From: DASXMT01 sp963803065
GTDB taxonomy: Bacteria; Actinomycetota; Acidimicrobiia; Acidimicrobiales; RAAP-2
DNA: 64,000 nt
Assembly (NCBI GenBank): GCA_963803065.1
Contig: CAWDKW010000009.1
Span: 1 to 64,000 of the forward strand
Reading direction: 5' to 3'
Both the position numbers and the translations under genes were made by a program. This document shows, in pieces, positions 8,239 through 16,945 of the stretch (the stretch's first letter is position 1; each line of letters opens with the position of its first letter). Below the pieces are notes generated by a model. It made no database searches and had not been told where the DNA came from. It saw only the letters and a program-made list of their open reading frames with translations.

Positions 8239-8741
8239 ACGCCTTGGTCGCTATCCCGACCACCCATCCGAAGCGTCCAAACCGCCGTGCGCCAACAGCT
8301 CGCCAACGCGGCGCGTCCGGTCGAGGATGGCACATCACCAACCGACGATTCGTCACATGTAGAACGCTTATCTAGCATCGGCTTTGAATGCCTCCGGGTA
8401 GGTCGCGGAGGTTGGCCCCACCCTCCGCTGCGATTCGCAATGTAACCGGCACTCGCTCTGCAAATCGGGTCGAGTTCCAATTCATCTTCGTGAGCAACAA
8501 GCGACTCTTGACCACGAGTGTGGCCTCCGTGATCCGCGATCTGGACGGGAGACGGTAGGTGACGTGAGGGTATCGTCCGACTCAAGAGGGCGAGGCCGGC
8601 CATCTTGAGTCTTGCTCGAGCCTCGGTCGGCGGCACGTCGTGGAAAGAAATGATCGATTCGAGCAGATCGGCCGCCATTGATGTCACGTGCACCGCCGGC
8701 TGGATGCTGCGGCAAGTCGCCGCTCTGTCACGCGCCCCCGG
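8239..8741. other. Intergenic region, no gene recognised
   Basis: About 500 bp between the hydrolase and the end of the phosphatase-like pseudogene. Open frames on both strands lack family similarity, ribosome sites and plausible composition. Part of it may be decayed coding sequence, but I could not identify a source. Confidence 0.5.
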
Positions 8742-10298
8742 TTACGACACGCCCACGTACAAGAAGCCCGAGCCCTCGTCTCGGTGCTCGATCCCCGCCG
8801 TCCGCAAGGCCGGCCCCCAGCTGCCGCCGAGCGACTCGGCAGTCTCCTCCATGCCGTGGTCGGCGACGACCAGGACCGCCGTCTCGTCCCTGACGCCACG
8901 TTCGTCGATGGTCGCAAGCAACTCGCCGAGCCGGGCGTCGGTGTCGCGCAGGGACGCCCGGGCGATCTCCGAATGCGGTCCGCCCTCGTGGAAGGCGGAG
9001 TCGGTCACCGAGAAGCTCACCCACGTGAACGTCGGGACCGGATAGCGGCGGTCCAAGAGCTCACCGTGCCAGATCGAGACCGCCTGGAAGAGCGCCGCCT
9101 GGTCGATGCGCGTGCCCCACTGATAGTCCGTGCTGGTCTCGACCCACTCCTGCGTGGCGTGGCCAAACGGCTCTGGCACGGCCTTGGCCATCTCGTTCAC
9201 CAGGTTCGGGTCCGGTTGGCGGAAGAAGTTGAACGTGCTGTAGTCCGCCCCGCGATCGGCCGCTTCGTTGAGCGCCACGGTGACGCCGCCGGGGTCGTGG
9301 CGGTGGATTGCATCGTGGATGGTCTCGACGCCGGGCGCGAGGTGGCCCATGCCCTTGTGCCATGTCGCCACCGACTCCTCGACGGGCTCTGTTCCAGTGG
9401 CGCGGTCGAACCACGCGTTGTGGAGCACCCCCGAGTGCCCCGGGTGGGCGCCCGTGTTGAGGGTCGTGTGGTTGGCGAGCGTGACCGTCGGGAACGACGC
9501 GAAGGCGCCCCTGGGCGAGCGCTGCGCCCTCCGTTATGAGGGACGCGGTGTGCGGCATGGTGCCCGAAGCGACCGCGTCGTAGAGGACGTTGGCATTGGC
9601 GCCGTCCATGAGCACCACGACCACATGGCGCGCCACCGAGGAGGCGGAGCAGTGGCCGGCTCGAGCAGCTCGAGCAGAGGCCGGCCATCCTGAACACCGA
9701 GGAGGCTGCCGCCTTCGGGCGCGACACCGAGCAGCGTGAGCACCGTCGGCGCGACGTCGACCATCCGGCACCACCCCTCCACGAGGCCCTGGCGCCGCAC
9801 ACCCGCTCCCGACGCGATGAACGGGGCCCTGGACTGGACCACGTCGATCGACCCGTGCTCGCCGCGATGGCTTGTCGGTCGGTGAGCAGCGGTGTGCAGG
9901 ACACAGAGGTCGGGCGCATTCGGGTGGTCGAAGACGTGCGCCACCCGCTCAAAGGCGTCGGGATAGCTGTTGTGCCTGCGCGATGGCTGGCGGTTCGCCA
10001 CCTCGTCGGCCAAGGGCGAGAACCGGGCGGGGTTCTGCGAAGCAAGCGGGTCGTGGCCGCGTACCTCCTCGACCTCATAGGTCCACGCGGCGCCATCGCC
10101 GTTGTCGCTTCCGGGGCGTCTGTGGAACCGCACCTGGCCGTCGACGGAGCGCGCCTCGTAGACGTCGGATGCGGGGGACGACAAGACCATCTCCACCATC
10201 GGCTCGAGCTCGTCGCCGCAGAGCACGTCCAGCGCGCGCGCACACAGCTTCCTCCGAGCTTCGGAGTCCTCCCCGTCACGTGCAGCGGCTGCAGTCAC
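8742..10298 (-). pseudogene. Alkaline phosphatase superfamily (phosphodiesterase) gene with two frameshifts
   Basis: Three consecutive frames together spell one protein of about 515 aa. The first frame (10298 to about 9650) has the C-terminal half of an alkaline-phosphatase-superfamily domain (HRGEHGSIDVVQSRAPFI, VDVAPTVLTLLG). The second (to about 9510) begins the N-terminal half (HVVVVLMDGANANVLYD). The third holds the nucleophile region (FPTVTLANHTTLNTGAHPGH) and the metal motif VADHGMEE, ending at 8742. One shift lies near a CCCC run at 9508-9511: removing one base restores AFASFPTVTLANHT. The other lies between about 9630 and 9690. From memory, actinobacterial relatives share this C-half-before-N-half order, so the permutation is probably ancestral. 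The shifts mean inactivation or sequencing error. Confidence 0.75.
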
Positions 10299-10397
10299 AC
10301 GGCGAATGCTACGCGCTGGCTCGTGACCCGGGCCAGGCCGGAAAGGCTGCGGCCAGATCGCCTCTCTGCATGCACGGCGCCATCATTGCGTCCGCCG

Positions 10398-10583
10398 TCA
10401 GGAATCTATTCGGCGCACCTCCTCGATCCGATCCTCGGGAACGGCGAGGACCAGCCCCTGCTCGTCGAAGAAGTTCCTGAACCCGCCGTTCTGGTTGCTC
10501 ATGTTCGCCTCGACCATCTCGGCCTTGCCGGGAGACTTGGGGCTGGTGCTCGACGGCTTGTAGGTGATCTGGAATATCGCCAT
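10398..10583 (-). CDS. Small hypothetical protein
   Basis: A 61-aa product (MAIFQITYKPSS start, acidic EVRRIDS end) preceded by a GGTTGAGG-like ribosome site. It has balanced composition, a beta-strand-like start and the segment FFDEQGLVLAVPEDRIEEV, as in a genuine small soluble protein. I do not recognise a family. It lies alone between the phosphatase pseudogene and the redoxin gene. Confidence 0.5.
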   Translation of the reverse strand: MAIFQITYKPSSTSPKSPGKAEMVEANMSNQNGGFRNFFDEQGLVLAVPEDRIEEVRRIDS

Positions 10584-10816
10584 GCCTCAACCTACGCCCG
10601 TAGGGCGGGCCGTCGCCCCGCTCCAGCGCTCGCCCCACGGTCATGCCAGCGCGTGACGCCTGATCTGAGCTTGAATCGCCCCGTCGACCCATATTTGTGA
10701 CGCACTATCGACGGTTCCCCCAACGCTCGTTCCGCCTCTGGACCCGCGCCGACACCGTCACCGGCGCACATACGTGCGTTTCAGGCGGCGGCGGCTGACC
10801 TTGGATCGTGACGGGG

Positions 10817-11263
10817 CTACCGGGCGAGCGAGCTGAGCATCGACTGCACGTCATTCCAGCCGAAGGCCGTCGTCTCGCCGACCACCATGCCCGACGACCC
10901 CTCCACGACCACGAAGGACGGGTAGCCGAGTACCCGATAGTCGGACCACGCCGCATCGCTCATCACCAGTGGCACGCCGGAGAGAGGGGCCGATTTGGCA
11001 GCAGGTATCTTGTCACGCTCCTTGGTGACCACGACCCGGGCCAAGTCCGGGTTCGCCGGCAGGCTGGCCGCGTCGCCGATCCCCTGCCAGAACTCCTCGC
11101 AGCCGAAGCAGTCAACAGCCAAGAAGGCGAGCAGTGTCCGACCGGCATGGCCGAGGACCGAGACCTCCACGGGATTCCCCGAGGGGTCGACGCCGACCAG
11201 ATCGTGTGCCGGTCGGGCGACGAAGGACTCTCCGGTCGGGACGGGGCGGAGCCCGGAGCCCAT
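10817..11263 (-). CDS. Thioredoxin-fold (redoxin/MauD-like) protein
   Basis: A 148-aa protein with a thioredoxin-like core. The active-site pair is Cys-Phe-Gly-Cys (residues 52 and 55, in AVDCFGCEEFW), followed by a strand RVVVTKE and the cis-Pro region VLGYPSFVVVEG. It resembles the exported redoxin part of MauD/TlpA-like proteins, which reduce or form disulfides outside the membrane. The usual N-terminal membrane helix is missing in this frame, and upstream sequence in the same frame is low-complexity. Either the ATG at 11263 starts a soluble form, or the anchor was lost. An upstream start cannot be excluded. Confidence 0.65.
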   Translation of the reverse strand: MGSGLRPVPTGESFVARPAHDLVGVDPSGNPVEVSVLGHAGRTLLAFLAVDCFGCEEFWQGIGDAASLPANPDLARVVVTKERDKIPAAKSAPLSGVPLVMSDAAWSDYRVLGYPSFVVVEGSSGMVVGETTAFGWNDVQSMLSSLAR

Positions 11264-11400
11264 GGTGCCGCCGGCACTACGCGAGGCAGCGGCAGTGACA
11301 TGGCGGGACGGTCCAGAGGAGCCGACCGGACCTGGGAAGGATGGGCCGAGACCCTCCGCCTGATCCGTTGTCGGATCGGTCGGGCCTCGTCGCCCGAGCC

Positions 11401-11646
11401 CTACTTGTCCGAGGGCTGGATCTCGACGACCTCCACGGCGTCGCCATGGCCACACCACCGGCAGGTCACCTCCTCCACCTTCTCGTCGAGCACGTCCTCT
11501 TCCTCGACGGTGAGGTCGCCCCCAACCGAGTAGTGGTGGAAGGCCTTGGTGCGGCGGCTGGTCACCACGTCGAACCGGGTGAGATTTCCACACGCTGAGC
11601 AGCGGTAACGGACTGGCGTCTCGGTGTTCGAGGTGTCGATCGTCAC
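11401..11646 (-). CDS. Small zinc-ribbon protein
   Basis: An 81-aa protein with two Cys-x-x-Cys knuckles (Cys16/19 in RCSACG and Cys62/65 in CRWCG) separated by an acidic linker. This is a typical zinc ribbon. The GTG at 11646 has a purine-rich ribosome site (TAGGGGG) and gives a compact protein. Upstream codons in frame are low-complexity. The role is unknown; a nucleic-acid-associated or chaperone-like function is possible but unsupported. Confidence 0.65.
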   Translation of the reverse strand: MTIDTSNTETPVRYRCSACGNLTRFDVVTSRRTKAFHHYSVGGDLTVEEEDVLDEKVEEVTCRWCGHGDAVEVVEIQPSDK

Positions 11647-12262
11647 GCCCCCTACCGTAATCGCCCAGAGACGTGGGCGTTTCTGCTGGTCCTCGGTGCG
11701 CCCGGGCCCCAAGCACGGCGCCCTCGCCGGTGGACGTTCCCTTTCCGACTTCGACGTGCACTCACTTGTCACGTTTCCTTCGCCCAGATGTCATCTCGGT
11801 GAAACCGTGAGGAAACGAGGCTCGAGTACAACTGTCGGCATAGGACGAAACGAGACGACGAATCCCCTATTTGGCAAAGGATCTCCAGCGATGATGCCCA
11901 CCGCCATAGGTTCCGGCTTCGAACGCGATAGTGCCGATCGTGTCACCGGAGGATTGTTAGCCCAGCTCGACAGCCAGCCGTTCGGCTACAGCACCGATTT
12001 CATCAAGCTGTTCGAGGAGCTCGGCGCTGCCCTCGACGCCGGGCGACGGCGAGAACTGAGATGCGGGTGCCGATCGCATAGTCCTCGGAGACGTGGACTT
12101 CGCGCGACAAGTGGCAGTCGTCGGAGACCTTTGAGGCCATGCGAATTGGCCGACGGTGACGACGCAAACCGTACGAGGTGCGGTGTTTGGCCCGCGGGAG
12201 TTCCGGCCCGGCCGCGGCCTACGGCCTTGCCGGCTCTGTGCCAGCGAAAGGCTCTCTGCCAG
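11647..12262. other. Intergenic region with possible gene remnants
   Basis: About 600 bp without a convincing gene. A plus-strand stretch from 11890 begins MMPTAIGSGF and stays codon-like for roughly 55 residues before degenerating. A minus-strand stretch around 12050-12165 reads SDDCHLSREVHVSEDY in a high-GC3 frame with an upstream ATG but only about 45 codons. Either could be a truncated gene. I recognise no family. Confidence 0.4.
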
Positions 12263-13924
12263 CTAGAAGAGCCGGTCCGGTTCCGGGGACGTGCGGGCGC
12301 CGTCGGACGGGTCGGCGCCGTCGATGTCGGGGTCGTCGGGGTCGTCCGTGGTGGTTGTCCTCGGCGGTGGCTTCTCGGGTGGGAGCCACTGCCAGGTCCC
12401 CGGGCCTCCCTCGAGCCGGAATCCCTTGTGGTGTCGCATGTAGTGGTGTCGGCCGCACAACCTGGCCAGGTTCCAGAGGGCCGTCGGGCCGCCCTCGACC
12501 ACGGGGATGATCCGGTGGTCGATCTGGAGGCCCTGTCGCACGTCGCAGCCCGGGACCACACAGGTCTCGTCCCGGGCGATGAGTGCCTGCTCCAGGGGGG
12601 CCCGGATGGTCCGGCCCAGGTAGGTGATCGAGGCGATGTCGGTCCCCTTCGTGATGACCAGGTGCAAGATGGCGTCGCCGAGGAGCGACCGGGCCGTCTC
12701 GATGGGGACGGGGCCCACCCCGGGGAGCTCACAGCGCTCGTCGCCTTCGATGCTCCCCCGGCGGAGGGCGGCAAGGTCCACCCGGAGGTGCACGCTGGCC
12801 GGTGGGGGGAGACCGGGCGACAGTGGCCCGCTCGTCTCCTCGTCCGAGCCGGCCGTGCCGGTGCCGGTGGCGTCGGCTTTCTCACCGGTGCCGGTGGCGT
12901 CGGTGCCGGCCTGCTCACCGGTGCCGGTGGCGTCAGGTCCTGTGCCGTCAGGTCCTGAGTCGTCCGGTCCTGAGCCGTCCGGTCCGGAGCCGGCCTGTCC
13001 ACGCCCGGGGCCCGATGGCCGGCGCTCCCCGGTGAGCAGGGCGACCAGGGCGTCGGCGTCGTAGGCGTCGGGGCGCTCCCTGATGCCCAGCCTGCGGGCC
13101 TCGTCGAAGAGGGCGGTGCGGGCGGGCCGGAGTGCTGCGAGCACCTTGGCCCCGGCATCGGGGGTAAAGAGGCCCTCCAAGCGGAAGGCCCCGTCGGAGT
13201 CGGTGTAGTGGTGCAGGTAGCGGGAATCTCGGATGCGCTCGTAGGCGGCCAGGGCGTCCTCGGTGGATCGGGCCTTGGCCTTGGCCCGCAGGCACCGGTC
13301 GGCCAGCTGGCGGTGGGACTCGGTTGGGTCCTTCGCCGCTTCGACCAGCTCCTCCGAGCTGTCCGGGTCGAGCTTCAACACCCCGGCCACCTGGCGGGCC
13401 CTCGAGGTGGACAGCTCCCCGGTGCGGAGGGCGTCGTCCAACACGGGGTGGTCTTCCATCTGGTCGGCCAGCGCCAGAGCGCCAGCCGAGGCCCCGACGG
13501 ACTCCCCCGTCTTTTTCGACAGCCACTCGGCCGCCGAGCGGGCGCCGTCTCTGCGGTGGCAGTCGGCCTCGGTCGCCCGCTTGGCCGCCAAGGCCTTCCC
13601 GGTGGCACAGAGGTGCTCACCCCGGGAGAACCGCTCGATCAACACGGCGGCGTCCTCACCCGAGTAGCGCCTCGGCTCGAACGAGGAGACGAAGGACTCG
13701 AGCAACGAGATGGCCTCGGTGACCGACTCGGCCGTGTCGGGAGAGCCGGCCCCGGTCCGGGACTCGGCGGTATCGGGAGAGCCGGACTCGGTGACCGACT
13801 CGGCCGTGTCGGGAGACCCTGCGGTGCCGGAGACAGCGCTGGCGATCCGGCGCCCACCCCGGGCGCCCTTCCGCTCTGTGTTCCGTCCGTTGACCTTCCT
13901 GTTGCGCTGGTCCGTTGTGGCCAT
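12263..13924 (-). CDS. DUF222 and HNH endonuclease domain protein
   Basis: A 553-aa protein of the actinobacterial DUF222-HNH (13E12-like) family. The DUF222 helical region covers about residues 70-320. The C-terminal HNH nuclease shows CVVPGCD, the core LQIDHRIIPVVEGG and LARLCGRHHYMRHH, with metal-binding Cys and His intact. These proteins are often repeated in actinobacterial genomes and are suspected of mobility, but their target is unknown. Two tandem-repeat tracts are present: three 12-residue copies of GSPDTAESxTxx near the N terminus, and a Gly-Ser-Pro-Asp/Thr-rich tract between the two domains. It is divergent from an SOS-boxed repair gene. Confidence 0.9.
   Translation of the reverse strand: MATTDQRNRKVNGRNTERKGARGGRRIASAVSGTAGSPDTAESVTESGSPDTAESRTGAGSPDTAESVTEAISLLESFVSSFEPRRYSGEDAAVLIERFSRGEHLCATGKALAAKRATEADCHRRDGARSAAEWLSKKTGESVGASAGALALADQMEDHPVLDDALRTGELSTSRARQVAGVLKLDPDSSEELVEAAKDPTESHRQLADRCLRAKAKARSTEDALAAYERIRDSRYLHHYTDSDGAFRLEGLFTPDAGAKVLAALRPARTALFDEARRLGIRERPDAYDADALVALLTGERRPSGPGRGQAGSGPDGSGPDDSGPDGTGPDATGTGEQAGTDATGTGEKADATGTGTAGSDEETSGPLSPGLPPPASVHLRVDLAALRRGSIEGDERCELPGVGPVPIETARSLLGDAILHLVITKGTDIASITYLGRTIRAPLEQALIARDETCVVPGCDVRQGLQIDHRIIPVVEGGPTALWNLARLCGRHHYMRHHKGFRLEGGPGTWQWLPPEKPPPRTTTTDDPDDPDIDGADPSDGARTSPEPDRLF
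12933..12992 (-). repeat. 15-bp tandem repeat in DUF222-HNH gene
   Basis: Four degenerate 15-bp units of the type TCAGGTCCTGAGYCG encode SGPDx pentapeptides in the linker between DUF222 and HNH. Longer units built on CACCGGTGCCGGTGGCGTC flank the tract, so two repeat families abut. Confidence 0.8.
13712..13819 (-). repeat. 36-bp tandem repeat in DUF222-HNH gene
   Basis: Three adjacent 36-bp units encode GSPDTAESVTES, GSPDTAESRTGA and GSPDTAESVTEA in the N-terminal linker. The outer two units are nearly identical, as expected after recent duplication. Confidence 0.85.
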
Positions 13925-14079
13925 ATGGAGAGTATGAGCCGGGGGTGTAACAGTTGCTCAGGGCCTACTGATGGCCACTTCGCCACCTGCCGCAAACCGA
14001 AATGGACTCCGGTCGGAGCAAGCATCGGAATTCCAATTGGGTTTTGTCGCAACTAGAACACTGGGTCCGATCCCCAGAC

Positions 14080-14097
14080 ATCGAACACCCGTTCGAT
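14080..14097. promoter_or_regulatory. LexA-type SOS box
   Basis: A perfect 18-bp palindrome, ATCGAAC-ACCC-GTTCGAT, matches the Gram-positive/actinobacterial SOS box CGAAC-N4-GTTCG. It ends 12 bp before the chosen ATG of the DEDD-exonuclease/GIY-YIG gene. LexA bound here would block transcription or a near-leaderless start. Confidence 0.85.
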
Positions 14098-14109
14098 ACC
14101 ATGCCCGGC

Positions 14110-15648
14110 ATGGCGCTGGCCGTTCAATCATCGTTCGAGGACCTGGGCACCCCGCTCAGCCAAGTCACGTTCGTCGTCGTCGACGTGGAGACCACGGGAG
14201 GATCCCCGGCCATGTCCTCACTGACCGAGGTGGCGGCGGCCCGCTACCGGGGCGGCGAGCTCCTGGGGACCTACCAGACCCTGGTCCGGCCGGACGAGCG
14301 CATCCCGCCGTTCATCACCGCCCTCACCGGTATCAGCGATGCCATGGTGGTCGATGCTCCGCCGGTCGGCGCCATGCTCCCCTCGTTCCTGGAGTTCCTA
14401 GGGGGAGCCGTCGTGGTCGGCCACAACATCCGGTTCGATCTGGGGTTCTTGGACCATGCCCTGGTCTCGACCGGCCGGGAGCCGATCGCAAATCCCAGGG
14501 TCGACACCCTGGCGCTCGCCCGCCGGCTCATCCGGGACATGGTGCCGAACTGCAAGTTGGGCACGCTGGCCACCGTGCTCCGCCTCCCCAACCAGCCCTC
14601 CCACCGCGCCCTGAACGACGTCCTGGCCACCGGCGACCTGCTCCACGCCCTCCTCGAGCGGGCCGGCTCCTACGGCATTCTCGGGCTCGAGGAGCTCCTC
14701 GATCTCCCCCGTCTGGTCGGCCACCCCCAGGCAGCCAAGCTCCGGCTCACCACCCGCCTTCCCCATCGCCCCGGCGTCTACTGGTTCACCGACGCCGCGG
14801 GGCACATCCTCTACGTCGGCAAGGCCACCGACATCCAAACCCGGGTGCGCTCGTACTTCACCGGCGACCGGCGCCCGAAGGTGGGACGGCTCTTGCGCCA
14901 GCTCTACGCCATCCAGCATCGGGTGTGCCCCGGACTGTTCACGGCGACGGTGATGGAGGGCCGCATGATCCGCGCCTGGAACCCTCCGTACAACCGCCAG
15001 GGTCGGGCCCGCCGGCCGAGGCCTGTCCCGTTGGTCGATGGGGCCGATGGCGGGTCTGCGCCGGGGTATGCGGCAGCCGGATCGGCGGCTGGATCAGGGA
15101 TGGGATCTGCGACGGCATCTCTAGCGGCGGGTCAGAGATGGCCGAGGAAGAGGCAATGGAGAAGGGAGGCCCGCATCGATGTCGCTGCCGACCCGGTTGC
15201 GCTCTTGTCACCCTTGATGGCGGAAGTGGCAATGCACGCTGCGGCACAGCGCTACGAGGAGGCGGGCGCGGTCAGGGATGAGGCCATGCGCCTTCGCAAT
15301 GCCATCGTCAGGCACCGGCGGACAGAGGCCGTCCGGGGGGCCGGGCGCCTCGTGCTCGAGATACGTGGCGAAGGGACCGTCGAGCTCCATGATGGGCTCT
15401 TCGTCGACCGCGGGGCCCTGGTCCCCGAGTCGACAATGGCTGGGTCGATAGTGGCTGGGTCGACAGTGGCTGGGTCGACAGTGGCTGGGTCGACGGTGGC
15501 TGGGTCGACTGGTGGCTGGGTCGATGGTGGCCGCCGGTTCGGGCCGGTTCGAGGGACGTGGGCGGCCAGACGTCGCTGTCGAGCGTCGTTCGCCTGGGCT
15601 TGGGCCGTTGGGACCGAAGCCACCAAACGGTGGCGACGCCGATGCTGA
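14110..15648 (+). CDS. DEDDh exonuclease fused to UvrC-like GIY-YIG domain, C-terminal frameshift
   Basis: DNA-repair protein joining a DnaQ-type 3'-5' exonuclease (DVETTGG, GHNIRFD, SHRALND; about residues 17-180) to a GIY-YIG nuclease (PGVYWF, LYVGKATDIQTRVRSYF; about 220-300) and a UvrB/UvrC-like helical pair (AAAQRYEEAGAVRDEAM). It parallels Mycobacterium Rv2191-type proteins and the Cho nuclease. An SOS box sits directly upstream. The tail runs through a 15-bp repeat tract containing one 16-bp unit. After it the frame reads Arg-rich and stops at 15648, while the +1 frame continues to 15799 with an acidic tail (HAESIRVVHSERSLCWPAVRIPEL in part) that fits the family. The full-length gene is thus probably 14110-15799, disrupted by one base. 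ATG 14101 is an alternative start. Confidence 0.8.
   Translation: MALAVQSSFEDLGTPLSQVTFVVVDVETTGGSPAMSSLTEVAAARYRGGELLGTYQTLVRPDERIPPFITALTGISDAMVVDAPPVGAMLPSFLEFLGGAVVVGHNIRFDLGFLDHALVSTGREPIANPRVDTLALARRLIRDMVPNCKLGTLATVLRLPNQPSHRALNDVLATGDLLHALLERAGSYGILGLEELLDLPRLVGHPQAAKLRLTTRLPHRPGVYWFTDAAGHILYVGKATDIQTRVRSYFTGDRRPKVGRLLRQLYAIQHRVCPGLFTATVMEGRMIRAWNPPYNRQGRARRPRPVPLVDGADGGSAPGYAAAGSAAGSGMGSATASLAAGQRWPRKRQWRREARIDVAADPVALLSPLMAEVAMHAAAQRYEEAGAVRDEAMRLRNAIVRHRRTEAVRGAGRLVLEIRGEGTVELHDGLFVDRGALVPESTMAGSIVAGSTVAGSTVAGSTVAGSTGGWVDGGRRFGPVRGTWAARRRCRASFAWAWAVGTEATKRWRRRC
15429..15532 (+). repeat. 15-bp minisatellite with one 16-bp unit
   Basis: Seven tandem copies (last partial) of GTCGACNGTGGCTGG encode (V/I)AGST pentapeptides. 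Units 1-5 are 15 bp. Unit 6 (15504-15519) has one extra G, shifting the reading frame of the host repair gene. Unit 7 resumes the original phase in the new frame. Confidence 0.9.
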
Positions 15649-15946
15649 CCAAGACCGCGCCGTGGCCGCCCAGTGGCTCCACACCCACGCCGAGTCGATC
15701 CGAGTGGTCCACTCCGAACGCTCCCTCTGTTGGCCGGCGGTGCGCATACCGGAGCTGACCGACCTGGTCGCCCCGAGGTGCGACCCGACAGCGGGGTGAG
15801 GATCGGGGTTGAGCCACCTCACAGGGGTTGCCGCCGCCCGACCGAGCGGCCGGCGCCTACGATCTCGATGATCGCCCGAATGGCATGAGCGACGAGCTGG
15901 TCGCCGACCGGCCGGGGCCGGCCCATCAACTCGAAAGGTGCACACC

Positions 15947-16891
15947 GTGAGATTCCGCATCGCCCTGCCGGGCAACAACCACATCCCGCCGGCCAACGAC
16001 CACGTGCCAGAAGCCGCCGACTGGGTGCCGAGCCTCACGGCTCCCGACTTCCAGGACGTTGCCGCGGTCATCGACGGGCTGCGCTACGACGCCATCACCA
16101 CCTCGGAGCACCTGGCCATGCCCTATGAGGAGGTACCCCGGCTCGGCCCGTACTGGATGCACGCCCTCTCGGTCATGGCCTTCGTAGCCGGAGCGACGAA
16201 GCGGGTCCGGGTGGACGCCAGCGTCCTGGTCCTGCCCTACTACCACCCGCTGGCCTTCGCCAAGGCGCTGTCCACCATCGACGTCCTCTCGGGCGGGCGC
16301 CTCGACGTCTCCGTCGGCGTGGGGCACGCCGTCCGTGAGTTCGAGGTGCTCGGCGTGGCCTTCGACGAGCGTGGCGCCATCACCGACGAGATCCTCGAGG
16401 CCACCCTCACCCTGTGGAGCGAGAAGGAGCCGGTGTTCCACGGTCCACATTTCGACATCGAGGGACTGGCCTTCGAGCCGAAGCCGGTCCAGACACCCCG
16501 GCCGCCCATCTACGTCGGTGGGAACTCCAAACCGGCGCTGCGCCGCGCCGCCCGCTTCGAAGGATGGCAGCCCAACCCGACCACCTTCTCGGTGGAGGAG
16601 ATGCCACCGCTGGTCGAGTACCTCCGCAGCCAACCCGACTTCGCCGGCAAGGAGGATACGTTCGACCTGTGCTGGGTGGGCACCGTTCCCGGCGTCGACC
16701 GACCGGCCTTCGGGTCCCTCTCCGACTCGGGCCGGGCCTCCTATCGGGACCAGATCCTCGAGCGGCTGGCCTACCTCCGGACCTTCGGCATCACCTCGAC
16801 CTCGGTCCCGATCCCGGTCACCGGGTCGCTGGCCGAGTACCTCGAATACGTGACCTGGTTCTCCGACGAGGTCATCGCCGCGGCAGGGTGA
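15947..16891 (+). CDS. LLM-class (F420-dependent type) oxidoreductase
   Basis: A 314-aa luciferase-like TIM-barrel protein of the kind that uses reduced F420 in actinobacteria. Family segments include YDAITTSEHLAMP, the strand ASVLVLPYYHPLAFAKAL, the cofactor-site motif LSGGRLDVSVGVGH, and PPIYVGGNSKPALRRAARF. The GTG at 15947 has AAAGG 8 nt upstream; a GTG three codons earlier has no spacing for a ribosome site. It is a single gene transcribed towards msrA. The substrate is unknown. Confidence 0.9.
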   Translation: MRFRIALPGNNHIPPANDHVPEAADWVPSLTAPDFQDVAAVIDGLRYDAITTSEHLAMPYEEVPRLGPYWMHALSVMAFVAGATKRVRVDASVLVLPYYHPLAFAKALSTIDVLSGGRLDVSVGVGHAVREFEVLGVAFDERGAITDEILEATLTLWSEKEPVFHGPHFDIEGLAFEPKPVQTPRPPIYVGGNSKPALRRAARFEGWQPNPTTFSVEEMPPLVEYLRSQPDFAGKEDTFDLCWVGTVPGVDRPAFGSLSDSGRASYRDQILERLAYLRTFGITSTSVPIPVTGSLAEYLEYVTWFSDEVIAAAG

Positions 16892-16945
16892 ACCTGCACG
16901 GGGGCAGAGGTCGAGCGTCCGTTCTCGGTGATCGGGCGGTCGCCG

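Noticed and set aside
8163..8693. A 176-codon minus-strand frame
   Set aside because: It overlaps the 3' end of the hydrolase gene. It has no ribosome site and mixed low-complexity composition, and shows no family.
11624..12958. A 444-codon plus-strand frame
   Set aside because: Most of it is the mirror of the DUF222-HNH gene, with Arg/Pro-biased composition and no domain. Only the first part near 11890 has ordinary codon use, and it is described as an intergenic remnant.
15429..15532. Tandem repeats considered as a CRISPR array
   Set aside because: Units are contiguous 15-mers without unique spacers and lie inside a coding region. No Cas genes are present.
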